A stretch of 23,143 bases of DNA from Actinomycetales bacterium (GTDB taxonomy: Bacteria > Actinomycetota > Actinomycetes > Actinomycetales > JAHECE01). Both the position numbers and the translations under genes were made by a program. Below are positions 15,953-23,143 of this stretch, one piece after another. The stretch spans positions 1-23,143 of the forward strand of contig JAHECE010000002.1 in the NCBI GenBank assembly GCA_024641895.1. Reading direction: 5' to 3'. The notes under the pieces were generated by a model. The model saw nothing but the letters and a program-made list of their open reading frames with translations, was not told the origin of the DNA and made no database searches. Position 1 is the first letter of the stretch; each line of letters begins with the position of its first letter.

Positions 15953-16495
15953 CTAGCGGGAGCTGCCGGCGGGAGCGTCCGTCTCCGCGGGCTCGGCCTC
16001 GCCCTCGTCCGCGGGAACCTCCACCTCGCCGAGGATCTTGCGCAGGTACGCGTAGGTGAGGTCGCCCGCGTGCTGGGCGTACTGGTGCTCGAAGCCGTGC
16101 TTGGCGTAGAGCGAGAGGTTCTGCTTGCTGTCCTGGCCTGTGAAGACCCACACCTCGTGGGTGTCCTCCGGCAGATACCCGAGGACTGCGAACAGGAGCT
16201 GGGTCCCGATGCCGCGCTGCTGGAGGTCCGGGACGACGGCCAGGCGGCTGAGGTTCGCCCTGCCGTCCTCGAGCCCGACGCGCACCGAGCCGACCATGCG
16301 GTGCCCGATCCAGCCGGCGAGCGTGATGACGTCCTCGCGCTGGAGGTCCTCGACGAGCTCCTCGAGGGTCTGGGTCAGCGCGGGCAGCTTCGGGTCGTCG
16401 TAGAGCTGCGCCTCGGTCACGAAGGCCGCCCGGCGGACGGTGAGCAGCTCACCCGCGAGGTCGACAGGCACGAGGTCGATGCGCATTTCATCCAT
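15953..16495 (-). CDS. GNAT-family N-acetyltransferase
   Basis: A 180-aa GCN5-related acyltransferase domain. Motif A, L-S-R-L-A-V-V-P-D-L-Q-Q-R-G-I-G-T, is at about 82-98, with the acetyl-CoA pyrophosphate loop Q-R-G-I-G-T. The C-terminal L-Y-A-K-H-G-F-E stretch is the usual motif B region, and the last 25 residues are an acidic Ala/Glu/Pro tail. The acceptor substrate is unknown. The start is taken as ATG 16495; ATG 16486 is possible, and the open frame to 16582 is unlikely to be coding. It is divergent from purU and separated from the glyA leader by about 50 bp, so it is not obviously part of the folate operon. Confidence 0.88.
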   Translation of the reverse strand: MDEMRIDLVPVDLAGELLTVRRAAFVTEAQLYDDPKLPALTQTLEELVEDLQREDVITLAGWIGHRMVGSVRVGLEDGRANLSRLAVVPDLQQRGIGTQLLFAVLGYLPEDTHEVWVFTGQDSKQNLSLYAKHGFEHQYAQHAGDLTYAYLRKILGEVEVPADEGEAEPAETDAPAGSSR

Positions 16496-16559
16496 GACCC
16501 CATGATTCCATCGACGAGGCCTTCCGTGCGCGTAAGCCCACACCGGGCTCGCGGGAGAA

Positions 16560-16587
16560 GTCCGGTGCGGGCTGACGCGCACCGGAC
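16560..16587. repeat. perfect 10-bp inverted repeat upstream of purU
   Basis: GTCCGGTGCG (16560-16569) and CGCACCGGAC (16578-16587) are exact reverse complements with an 8-nt spacer. The centre lies about 57 bp upstream of the predicted purU transcription start and in the shared region with the divergent GNAT gene. This fits a dimeric regulator's operator or an RNA hairpin on the GNAT side; I cannot name the regulator. Confidence 0.55.
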
Positions 16588-16617
16588 GGGCCCGCAGACG
16601 CTACAGCCGCCGCGGGC

Positions 16618-16623
16618 TACCCT
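16618..16623 (+). promoter_or_regulatory. -10 element TACCCT of purU (leaderless)
   Basis: TACCCT ends 7 nt before the GTG start of purU; no ribosome-binding site intervenes. A weak CAGACG about 18 nt upstream could serve as -35. Confidence 0.6.
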
Positions 16624-16630
16624 CGCTCAC

Positions 16631-17521
16631 GTGACCCACGTCCCCGACGCCGCACCACCTGCGTCCGAGCAGGCGAACCCGACCCACCGAGTGCTGACGC
16701 TGTCCTGCCCCGACCGGCCCGGCATCGTCCGCGCGGTCGCCGGCCTCCTCGCGGACCACGGGGGCAACATCACGGAGTCCCAACAGTTCGGGGACCCGGA
16801 CAGCGGTCTCTTCTTCATGCGGGTCCAGGTCGAGGCGAACGCGAGCGCCGAGGCGCTCGGCGCGGCACTCGCCGATCTCGCCGGGGACTTCTCGATGACG
16901 TGGTCCCTCGACGTCGTCGACCGACCGGTACGCACCCTCGTCATGGCCTCGACCGAGGGGCACTGCCTCAACGACCTCGCCTTCCGGCAGCGCTCCGAGC
17001 GGCTGCCGGTCAACATCGTCGCGGTGGTGAGCAACCACGAGGCGCTGCGGGACCTCGCATCGTTCTACGGCATCCCGTTGCACCACGTCCCGGTCACCAA
17101 GGACACGAAGGCCCAGGCAGAGGCCCGCCTGCTCGAGCTCGTCGAGGAGCTCGACGTCGAGCTCGTCGTCCTGGCCCGCTACATGCAGATCCTCTCGGAC
17201 GACCTGTGCCGGGCCCTCGCGGGACGGATCATCAACATCCACCACTCGTTCCTGCCGAGCTTCAAGGGCGCACGTCCGTACGCCCAGGCTCATGCACGAG
17301 GCGTCAAGCTCATCGGCGCGACGGCGCACTACGCGACGGCGGCGCTGGACGAGGGCCCGATCATCGAGCAGGACGTCGAACGGGTCGACCACGGCGACAC
17401 CGTCGCGGAGCTGCAGGCCATGGGTCAGGACGTCGAACGCCGCGTCCTCGCCCGAGCGGTCCGCTGGCACGCCGAGCACCGGGTGCTGCTGGACGGCCAC
17501 AAGACGGTCGTCTTCGCCTGA
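16631..17521 (+). CDS. purU: formyltetrahydrofolate deformylase
   Basis: Hydrolyses 10-formyl-THF to THF and formate, balancing the folate pools and supplying formate. It has 296 aa. An N-terminal ACT domain (about 20-95, beginning L-T-L-S-C-P-D-R-P-G-I-V) senses effectors in this family. The C-terminal formyltransferase domain carries the Asn-His-Asp catalytic set: Asn202 and His204 in N-I-H-H-S-F-L-P, and Asp240 in L-D-E-G-P-I-I. The GTG at 16631 is chosen because a -10 hexamer lies 7 nt upstream and the N-terminus before the ACT domain has a normal length. It lies near glyA-folD, its metabolic neighbours, but on the opposite strand. It converges on the GH13 gene with a 22-bp gap. Confidence 0.95.
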   Translation: MTHVPDAAPPASEQANPTHRVLTLSCPDRPGIVRAVAGLLADHGGNITESQQFGDPDSGLFFMRVQVEANASAEALGAALADLAGDFSMTWSLDVVDRPVRTLVMASTEGHCLNDLAFRQRSERLPVNIVAVVSNHEALRDLASFYGIPLHHVPVTKDTKAQAEARLLELVEELDVELVVLARYMQILSDDLCRALAGRIINIHHSFLPSFKGARPYAQAHARGVKLIGATAHYATAALDEGPIIEQDVERVDHGDTVAELQAMGQDVERRVLARAVRWHAEHRVLLDGHKTVVFA

Positions 17522-17543
17522 CGCGCAGAGCCGCCCGTCGTCG

Positions 17544-18932
17544 TCACTCGTCGCCGAGGGCCTCGACGTGGAGGAAGACGTCGAGCAGCGTGGACTTCCA
17601 GAGCGGGGCGTCGAACTGCACCCCGAAAGACAGCACCACGGCGGACTCGGGCGCCGGCAGGGTCCCGTCGACCACGCGCACCGGCGAGCCGCCGATCAGG
17701 TCGAGGTAGTCGCCGTCGGGCAGCAGCACCGGGACGGGCTCCGCCGAGCCCGCGACGTTGAAGATCCCGTACAGCCCCTGCCCGCCGTGCAGCACGGGGG
17801 CGAGCCTGTCTCCGTCGTGGATGCCCCAGGCCAGCTGGACGTAGGGTTCGTCGTCGAGGACCCACCACTGCCCCTCCCGCATCGCCGCGTGCTTCTTCAG
17901 CGACGCCAGGCTCGTCAGGAACGGCGCGAGCTCGTAGTCGACCCACTCGACCGGGTCGGGCTCGAACAGCGACGGCCACTTACGCGCGGCCGACTCCTGC
18001 CCGGCGTAGAACATCAGGGGCCCGCGTGAGCACGCCATCATCGCCGTCCACGCGAGCGCCTGGGCCCGGGTGGGCGCAAAACGTTGGATGCGGTAGTTGT
18101 CGTGGTTCTCGACGTACCGGAGCTTGGCGTGCCGGGCCGGGAGCGTCGCGTCCTGCCACCGGAGCAGCTCGAGGTACCGGCCCACCGGTTCCTGGCCGAG
18201 AACGACCATCTGCCAGATCGACCAGACGTCGTACATGTACTCGATGTCGAACGCGGCGAAGACCTCGCCGTCGGAGTCCGTGGGGATGCCCGCCGCGCGA
18301 CGGCCCTCGACCATCGAGGGGTGCGGGGTCTCGGCGAGCCACAGCAGCCCCTGCTTGATCTCCGCCAGCTCGGTGCGCGCCTGGACCCAGAACTCCACCG
18401 GCACCAGCGAGGCGACGTCGCACCGGAATCCGTCCACGCCCCGGCGCACCCAGAGCGCAAGGGAGTCGATCAGGTAGCGAGACAGCTGCGGGCTCGGGTG
18501 CGCGAGGTCGATGATGTCCGTCCACTGCGGAACTGTCGTGTAGGGCGTGCCCGACGGGTCCCGGTGGAAGAACTCCGGGTGCTCCGCCACGAGCACGCTG
18601 TCCGGCGAGGTGTGGTTGAAGACGACGTCGAGCATCACCCGCAGGCCGGCCGCGTGCGCGGCGGCCACGAGCTCGTCGAAGTCGTCGTCCGAGCCCAGGT
18701 CCGGGTTGAGGCTGCGGTAGTCCCGGATCGCGTAGGGGCTGCCCGCCGTGCCCTTGCGCCCGAGGACGCCGACGGGGTGGATCGGGAGCAGGTAGAGGAC
18801 GTCGACCCCGAGCGCGGCGATGCGGTCGATGTCCGCGGTGATGTCGGGCAGCCGCCCGGTCGCGCCGTGGTTGCGCGGGAAGACCTGGTAGATGACCAGC
18901 GAGCGGACGTCGGGCGAGGTGTCGGCAGCCAT
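17544..18932 (-). CDS. GH13 (alpha-amylase family) glycoside hydrolase
   Basis: A 462-aa cytosolic glycosidase with no signal peptide. The four GH13 regions are present: D-V-V-F-N-H-T at 102-108, G-F-R-C-D-V-A with nucleophile Asp172, the likely acid Glu201 in L-L-W-L-A-E-T, and E-N-H-D-N with Asp278. Near the N-terminus G-S-P-Y-A-I-R-D-Y marks exo/oligosaccharide-acting GH13 groups. A C-terminal all-beta domain follows from about 375. The substrate is probably malto-oligosaccharide or a related alpha-glucoside; the exact subfamily is not assigned. The start at 18932 is preferred over 18953 because CAGGCT lies 7 nt upstream and the family begins near it. It lies 45 bp after the debranching enzyme, which suggests a joint role in alpha-glucan turnover. 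Confidence 0.9.
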   Translation of the reverse strand: MAADTSPDVRSLVIYQVFPRNHGATGRLPDITADIDRIAALGVDVLYLLPIHPVGVLGRKGTAGSPYAIRDYRSLNPDLGSDDDFDELVAAAHAAGLRVMLDVVFNHTSPDSVLVAEHPEFFHRDPSGTPYTTVPQWTDIIDLAHPSPQLSRYLIDSLALWVRRGVDGFRCDVASLVPVEFWVQARTELAEIKQGLLWLAETPHPSMVEGRRAAGIPTDSDGEVFAAFDIEYMYDVWSIWQMVVLGQEPVGRYLELLRWQDATLPARHAKLRYVENHDNYRIQRFAPTRAQALAWTAMMACSRGPLMFYAGQESAARKWPSLFEPDPVEWVDYELAPFLTSLASLKKHAAMREGQWWVLDDEPYVQLAWGIHDGDRLAPVLHGGQGLYGIFNVAGSAEPVPVLLPDGDYLDLIGGSPVRVVDGTLPAPESAVVLSFGVQFDAPLWKSTLLDVFLHVEALGDE

Positions 18933-18939
18933 GGGAGCG

Positions 18940-18945
18940 AGCCTG
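18940..18945 (-). promoter_or_regulatory. candidate -10 element CAGGCT of the GH13 gene
   Basis: CAGGCT on the minus strand ends 7 nt before the ATG at 18932, in the 45-bp gap after the pullulanase stop. It deviates from TAnnnT at the first base, so it is less certain than the strict examples. If real, the GH13 gene has its own leaderless promoter. Confidence 0.4.
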
Positions 18946-18977
18946 CCACGCACGAGATGACGCGCGACGCCGATCGA

Positions 18978-21683
18978 CTACCCGGCCTCGACGAGCAGCG
19001 CCGCGGTCCGGCCCGGAACGTGCACTGTCCCGGTCTCGGCGTCCCAGGACGTCTCTCGGACGACGCCGTCGACGCCGTGGGCCTGCACCGGCGAGAGCCG
19101 GTACTCGCGGCCGGCCAGGCCGACCGCCCGCTCCGTCACGGCGCCCGGGCGACCGTTCAGCACCACCAGAGCGCCATCCAGCACCGGGTCGATGTCCGGT
19201 CCGACCCGGTCGTCCACATGCATCAGCACCACCCCGGGCGTGGCCGCCGGACCGGCTCCGGGAAAGGTGACCTTCTCGCGGATGAGCGCGGCGTCACCGA
19301 GCCGCAGCAGCGGGGTGGAGAACCGTAGTCGCAGCAGGTCCCGGGCCCACTCGCGCGCACGGGCGATGTGCACGGGCGACGGCTTGAGATCCGCGCGGGC
19401 GAGCAGGGCCGCGTACCAGGGCCACTCCCGCTCGTTGCGCCCGGCCGGCGGCAAGCCCCGGCCGAAGCCGTTGTCCTGCCCCGACCAGTCGATGGCGTTG
19501 AACCAGTCCCCCGAGTCGTAGCTGTCGGCGTCGAGCGACTTGCTCCGGAGCAGGTCCGTACCCGCGTGCCAGAGGATCGGCGTCTGCGCCAGCGCCGTCG
19601 TGGCCAACGCCAGCATCGCCATCCGGACGCGGTCGTCCATCGACGTGCGCGCCGGCAGCTTGAGGGCGAGCAGGTCGAACAGCGTGTGGTTGTCGTGCGC
19701 GTCGACGTAGGTGATCACCTCGTCCGGAGCGTCGGCGTACCCCGCAGGCCGGCCCGCGTAGTCGATCTCGTCGCCGCGGCGCAGCACGCCGTCCGACGTG
19801 CGCAGCGCGAGGTCCCGCAGGTTGCCGGCGAGCCCGAGCCGAACCAGGTCCCCGAGCCGGCGCAGCAGCGCCTCCTGCTCGTGAGGGCCGGTCCAGGCGT
19901 CGTCGTTGGGGTCGGTCGCCAGTCCGGTGGCGAAGCCCTGCTGGAACAGGCTGGCACGGTTCGCGGCGCTGCCGCCCTGGACGGCGTCCCGCAGCCGGTC
20001 GGAGAACGTACCGATCCCCGTCCGGCCGAGGTTGCCCTGCCGCGCCTGGACGAAGATCCTGTCGTCGGCCACCTCGCCGAAGTTCCAGCCCTCGCCGTAG
20101 AGGTAGACGGCCCGCCCGTCGACGCCGTCTGCCGCGAGGGTGAGGGCGTCGAGACCCGCGCGCACGGCGAGCATCGTGTCCCGGGAGTGGTGGCCCATGA
20201 GGTCGAAACGGAAGCCGTCGACCCGGTAGTGCCGCGCCCAGTGCACGACCGCGTCGACCATGAGCTTGTTCGCCATGACGCGCTCCGTCGCGATGTTCGA
20301 GCAGCAGGTGGACGCCTCGACGCGGCCGGCCGCGTCGAGGCGGTGGTAGTAGCCCGGAACGACGCGATCCAGCACCGAACCGGGATCCTGCCCGTGCCGG
20401 AAGGTGTGGTTGTAGACCTGGTCGAGCACGACCTGCAGGCCCAGGCCGTGCAGGGCACCGACCATCGTCCGCAGCTCCGCGACGCGAGCCCCGCCATCGG
20501 CGTTGCCGGCCGTGGCGTACGAGCCCTCCGGGGCCAGGTAGTGCCACGGGTCGTAGCCCCAGTTGAAGGCGTCGCGCGCCGCGACAGCGGACACGGCCCG
20601 CTGCTGCTCGGACGAGTCCGGGGCGAAGCGGCGCAGGTCTCCGACCGGGGCGAGCTGGTCGGTGCGGTCCTCGGGCACGCTGGCGAAGTCGAACACGGGG
20701 AGCAGGTGCACGGTGTTCAGGCCCGCCTCGGCCAGCGCGCGCAGGTGCGCTGCCCCCCGCCCGGAGTCGGCGAACGCCAGGTAGGCGCCCCGGTGCTCGG
20801 GCGGCACGAGGTCGTCGGCGGCGGAGAAGTCCCGCACGTGCAGCTCGTAGATCGTGCGGTCGACCGGCCGCGCCACGGGCGGCGGCGGCGTGCTCTCCCA
20901 CTGCGCCGGCCGGAAGGCGGGGTCCGTGAGGTCCACGAGGACCGAGTGGGTCGAGCCCGTGGTCAGGGCGACCGAGTAGGGGTCGGTCACGACGTTGCCG
21001 ACGACGGCGCCCACGGCCGGCACCCAGACCTCGACCTCGTACCGGTAGGCCCGGCCGGCCCACGACGGTTCACCCTGCACGGACCAGGCGCCGTCGGCGG
21101 CGCGCGCCATCGGGATCCGCTCAGCCGGCTGCCCCGCCAGGTCCCGGGCAGCAGGGCCGCGCCCGAGCCCGCCATACAGCTGAAGCGTCACGCCGAGTGC
21201 CGTCGGCGCCCACAGCGTGAGCGAGGGCACACCGTCGCTCCAGGTCGGGCCCAGGACGCGCCGAACGGCGTCACGCCCGTAGAGGTCGTCCAGGACGCCG
21301 CCCAGCTGCAGTCCGGTGCGGACGGTGCTCCCGACGCTGCCGCCGGAGCGCCGGGCAACCAGCTCGACTGCGCCCGTCACGACACGAGCCACCTCGGCGG
21401 GCCCGAGGGGCACCCGCAGCGCGCGGTGGTAACGCAGTGCCGGAAAGTCGTTCTCGAGGTCACCGATGCCGTCGGGCCGCGGGAGCAGCGGGACGATCCG
21501 GTCGGCAAGCAGGGGGTTCGTCGCGGACGGGTCCATCCTGCCGCCGGGGGGCGGCACCCGGGACCAGAGCTCGAACGACCAGTCCGCGGCGTCCGGGAGG
21601 AGGTCCGCGGGGTAGGCGATGAGGTCCGCGGCTACCCAGTGGGCCCGCGCCTCGAGAGCCGCGGTGGTCGGCGCATCGTCCAT
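18978..21683 (-). CDS. pulA: pullulanase-type alpha-1,6-glucosidase (debranching enzyme)
   Basis: Hydrolyses alpha-1,6 branches in pullulan, limit dextrins or glycogen-derived oligosaccharides. It has 901 aa. The N-terminal region to about 260 contains beta-sandwich modules of the CBM48 type (S-L-T-L-W-A-P-T near 155). The (beta/alpha)8 GH13 domain follows, with N-W-G-Y-D-P at 374-379, region I D-Q-V-Y-N-H-T at 421-427, nucleophile Asp494 in G-F-R-F-D, acid Glu531 in Y-G-E-G-W-N-F and Asp664 in A-H-D-N-H. The C-terminal beta domain is of the DUF3372 type. Region I has Gln where Val is usual. There is no secretion signal, unlike extracellular pullulanases, so it probably acts on intracellular glucan together with the neighbouring GH13. 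Of two adjacent ATGs, 21683 has the better spacing from AGGAG. Confidence 0.93.
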   Translation of the reverse strand: MDDAPTTAALEARAHWVAADLIAYPADLLPDAADWSFELWSRVPPPGGRMDPSATNPLLADRIVPLLPRPDGIGDLENDFPALRYHRALRVPLGPAEVARVVTGAVELVARRSGGSVGSTVRTGLQLGGVLDDLYGRDAVRRVLGPTWSDGVPSLTLWAPTALGVTLQLYGGLGRGPAARDLAGQPAERIPMARAADGAWSVQGEPSWAGRAYRYEVEVWVPAVGAVVGNVVTDPYSVALTTGSTHSVLVDLTDPAFRPAQWESTPPPPVARPVDRTIYELHVRDFSAADDLVPPEHRGAYLAFADSGRGAAHLRALAEAGLNTVHLLPVFDFASVPEDRTDQLAPVGDLRRFAPDSSEQQRAVSAVAARDAFNWGYDPWHYLAPEGSYATAGNADGGARVAELRTMVGALHGLGLQVVLDQVYNHTFRHGQDPGSVLDRVVPGYYHRLDAAGRVEASTCCSNIATERVMANKLMVDAVVHWARHYRVDGFRFDLMGHHSRDTMLAVRAGLDALTLAADGVDGRAVYLYGEGWNFGEVADDRIFVQARQGNLGRTGIGTFSDRLRDAVQGGSAANRASLFQQGFATGLATDPNDDAWTGPHEQEALLRRLGDLVRLGLAGNLRDLALRTSDGVLRRGDEIDYAGRPAGYADAPDEVITYVDAHDNHTLFDLLALKLPARTSMDDRVRMAMLALATTALAQTPILWHAGTDLLRSKSLDADSYDSGDWFNAIDWSGQDNGFGRGLPPAGRNEREWPWYAALLARADLKPSPVHIARAREWARDLLRLRFSTPLLRLGDAALIREKVTFPGAGPAATPGVVLMHVDDRVGPDIDPVLDGALVVLNGRPGAVTERAVGLAGREYRLSPVQAHGVDGVVRETSWDAETGTVHVPGRTAALLVEAG

Positions 21684-21688
21684 CATCG

Positions 21689-21693
21689 CTCCT
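21689..21693 (-). promoter_or_regulatory. Shine-Dalgarno AGGAG that favours the second ATG of pulA
   Basis: AGGAG is only 2 nt from the first ATG (21686) but 5 nt from the second (21683), so the second is the likelier start. The products differ by one methionine. Confidence 0.6.
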
Positions 21694-21725
21694 GTCGCCC
21701 GGGGCGCCCCTGCGGTGCGGCGCCG

Positions 21726-22001
21726 CTACCCGAGCAGCTCGGCCAGGCGCGCGACGAGACGAGCGCCGTCGTCCGATCCCGCCGGGCTGATCTCCACGAC
21801 CTTGTCACGAGAGGTCCGCCCCTGCACGAGGCTCACGCTAGCGGGCCGCACGCCGAAGGCGTTCGCGAGCGCGGTGAGCGCCGCCTCGGTGGCAGCGCCG
21901 TCGACGGCACGGGCCGAGACAGCGACGACCAGCCGGTCGTCATAAGTCCCGCCGACCTTCGTCCGGGACGCGCCGGGCCGGACGCGGATCGGGATGCGCA
22001 C
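21726..22001 (-). CDS. DUF167 (YggU-type) small protein
   Basis: A 91-aa protein of the DUF167/YggU family. The N-terminal R-V-R-P-G-A-S-R-T-K-V-G-G and the L-V-V-A-V-S-A-R-A-V-D-G-A-A-T-E-A-A-L stretch match its hallmark R-V-x-P-x-A-(S/K)-x-x-x-(V/I)-x-G and V-x-A-x-P-x-x-G-x-A-N patterns in modified form. The fold is known; the function is not. Several GTG codons are possible starts; GTG 22001 is chosen because TACCGT lies exactly 7 nt upstream. A GTG at 22010 would add three residues and overlap that hexamer. It is 37 bp after the allophanate hydrolase gene and 42 bp before pulA's start region reads on, all on the minus strand. Confidence 0.85.
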   Translation of the reverse strand: MRIPIRVRPGASRTKVGGTYDDRLVVAVSARAVDGAATEAALTALANAFGVRPASVSLVQGRTSRDKVVEISPAGSDDGARLVARLAELLG

Positions 22002-22008
22002 GACCCGC

Positions 22009-22014
22009 ACGGTA
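22009..22014 (-). promoter_or_regulatory. -10 element TACCGT of the DUF167 gene (leaderless)
   Basis: TACCGT ends 7 nt before GTG 22001 on the minus strand, within the short gap after atzF. It suggests that this gene is transcribed on its own as well as, or instead of, by readthrough. Confidence 0.55.
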
Positions 22015-22038
22015 CGCGTCGACGACGTCGGGCAGCGC

Positions 22039-23143
22039 TCACCCGCTCGACAGGCTCTGCCGGTAGGCGCGCCAACCGCCGAACCACGTGATGTCCACGG
22101 CATCCTGCGCGCCGGCGCTCTCGCACAGGAAGCCGAGCACGCTGCTGCCGTCGCCGAGCCGGACCGTGCCGAGCCCGAGCGGTGCGGGCACGCCGGCCAG
22201 GAGCGGACCGACGGAGGCTGCCGGCATCCGGTAGACCTCGGCGTCGACGGCGCCTCCACCCTCGGTCACCCGCACCAACCCGGGCCTCGCCGGCAGACCG
22301 GGCAATGCGAGGAGCCGGTACTCCTGTGCGGTCCGCGTGCTGGCGTGGAGGCGGGCACCGAGTTCCAGCAGGACCGGGTTGAGCGGCTCGCCCGCGAGGT
22401 GGGCGCCGACCACTGCGACCAGCACCTCGTCCTCGCGGTCGGCGTCGCAGCCCTCGCCCTCGCCCTCGCCCGCGGCCGTCTCCCGCGTCGCGCCCGACTC
22501 GAGGACCCCTCGAGGCTCGGCTGCGGCCTCGAGGGGAAAGCCGGTCGCTCCGACCGCCAGACCGGCCGCCCGCTGCCACACCTCGCCCAGTCCGGCCAGG
22601 AGCCCGTCCGACCCGGCCGGACCCAGGAACGTGACGCCGACCGGGACGCCCGCCGGCGTCGTCGACGACGGGAGCGCGATCGCCGCGAGGTCCAGAAGGT
22701 TCACGAAGTTGGTGAAACGCCCCAGTCTGGCGTTGGGCCCGAACGGGTCCGCGAGCACCTCCTCGATCGTCGGAGCCTCCGGCGCCGTGGGCACGAGGAT
22801 CACGTCCGAGTCGGCCCACGCCGCGGCCGTGCGCGCCCGGCCCGCGGCGAGGGCGTGCAGACCACGGAACGCGTCCGCGCCGGAGACGGCGATCGCGCCG
22901 GCGAGGATCTGCCGGGTCACCGGGTGCACGGCCTCGGGCCGAGCGGACACGAAGTGCTCCAGGTCCGCGAGCCGTTCGGCGACCCACGGCCCTCCGTAGA
23001 GCAGGTCACCCACCTGCATGAACGGGTGCAGATCGATGGGGACGACGCGCATGCCCAGGGTCTCGAGCCGGACCACGGCCGCCTCGAACGCCGCTGCCGC
23101 GTCCTCGTCCAGACCGAGGGCATGGGTCGGGACCCCGACCCGC
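22039..23143 (-). CDS. atzF: allophanate hydrolase, C-terminal part (N-terminus beyond window)
   Basis: Hydrolyses allophanate to ammonia and CO2, the second step of ATP-dependent urea breakdown. The frame is open from the right edge; 367 codons are visible. The start of the visible part (R-V-G-V-P followed by a L-L-Y-G-G-P-W-V-A-E-R segment) and the F-T-N-F-V-N-L-L-D stretch belong to the end of the amidase-signature domain. The catalytic Ser-Ser-Lys part lies outside. The C-terminal domain begins at about D-E-V-L-V-A-V-V-G-A-H-L and includes G-A-x-L-x-x-x-T-x-T-A-x-x-Y-R-L, E-V-Y-R-M-P and the terminal W-F-G-G-W-R-A-Y, typical of AtzF. Between the two domains is a Gly/Glu linker encoded by a 6-bp triplet repeat (22451-22468). 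Urea carboxylase is not in view. Confidence 0.92.
   Translation of the reverse strand, partial: RVGVPTHALGLDEDAAAAFEAAVVRLETLGMRVVPIDLHPFMQVGDLLYGGPWVAERLADLEHFVSARPEAVHPVTRQILAGAIAVSGADAFRGLHALAAGRARTAAAWADSDVILVPTAPEAPTIEEVLADPFGPNARLGRFTNFVNLLDLAAIALPSSTTPAGVPVGVTFLGPAGSDGLLAGLGEVWQRAAGLAVGATGFPLEAAAEPRGVLESGATRETAAGEGEGEGCDADREDEVLVAVVGAHLAGEPLNPVLLELGARLHASTRTAQEYRLLALPGLPARPGLVRVTEGGGAVDAEVYRMPAASVGPLLAGVPAPLGLGTVRLGDGSSVLGFLCESAGAQDAVDITWFGGWRAYRQSLSSG

Noticed and set aside
16496..16510. -10 element for the GNAT gene (AATCAT, 6 nt before the ATG)
   Set aside because: Both the first base and the spacing differ from the strict pattern seen elsewhere, so it was not counted as a leaderless promoter.
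19368..22091. 907-codon open frame on the plus strand opposite pulA
   Set aside because: It is antisense to the pullulanase and the DUF167 gene, has shadow-frame composition, and crosses several real gene boundaries.

Overview
The window is a stretch of very GC-rich bacterial chromosome (estimated by eye at a little over 70% G+C). Genes are tightly packed, GTG starts are frequent, stop/start overlaps (GTGA, ATGA) are common, and several genes appear to be read from leaderless transcripts. Gene content and order (manC next to a three-gene sdh operon, deoA/cdd beside an M20 amidohydrolase, glyA-folD-xthA, pullulanase-type debranching enzyme) point to an actinobacterium, most likely Micrococcales (Cellulomonadaceae/Promicromonosporaceae-like). 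The family placement is inference from memory of gene order. I see no insertion sequence, phage, CRISPR, tRNA or rRNA.

Layout. 1-4815 (minus): the start of a DUF202 membrane protein cut by the left edge, a 67-aa acidic hypothetical, then the operon manC > M20 amidohydrolase > cdd > deoA, read from 4815 downwards. 4921-8329 (plus): sdhC-sdhA-sdhB, diverging from manC. 8458-10052 (minus): trpS followed by a 2H-phosphoesterase. 10168-12596 (plus): galK and two tandem paralogous PTS EIIA proteins with a doubtful small ORF between them. 12646-15751 (minus): glyA > folD > xthA behind a ZTP riboswitch. 15953-16495 (minus): a GNAT acetyltransferase. 16631-17521 (plus): purU. 17544-21683 (minus): a GH13 glycosidase and a cytosolic pullulanase-type debranching enzyme. 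21726-23143 (minus): a DUF167 protein and the C-terminal half of allophanate hydrolase, cut by the right edge.

Functionally the window is mostly central metabolism: pyrimidine nucleoside salvage (cdd, deoA), GDP-mannose supply (manC), respiration/TCA (sdhCAB), one-carbon folate metabolism (glyA, folD, purU) with ZTP sensing, and cytosolic alpha-glucan breakdown. Points of most interest are: a ZTP (pfl) riboswitch preceding glyA-folD-xthA; a -10 hexamer placed exactly 7 nt before the start codon of seven genes (five match TAnnnT strictly), which predicts leaderless mRNAs and fixes several starts; and a tandem EIIA duplication whose 5' ends are 96/99 identical while the 3' halves have diverged, suggesting gene conversion. 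I did not find a convincing new defence or mobile system.
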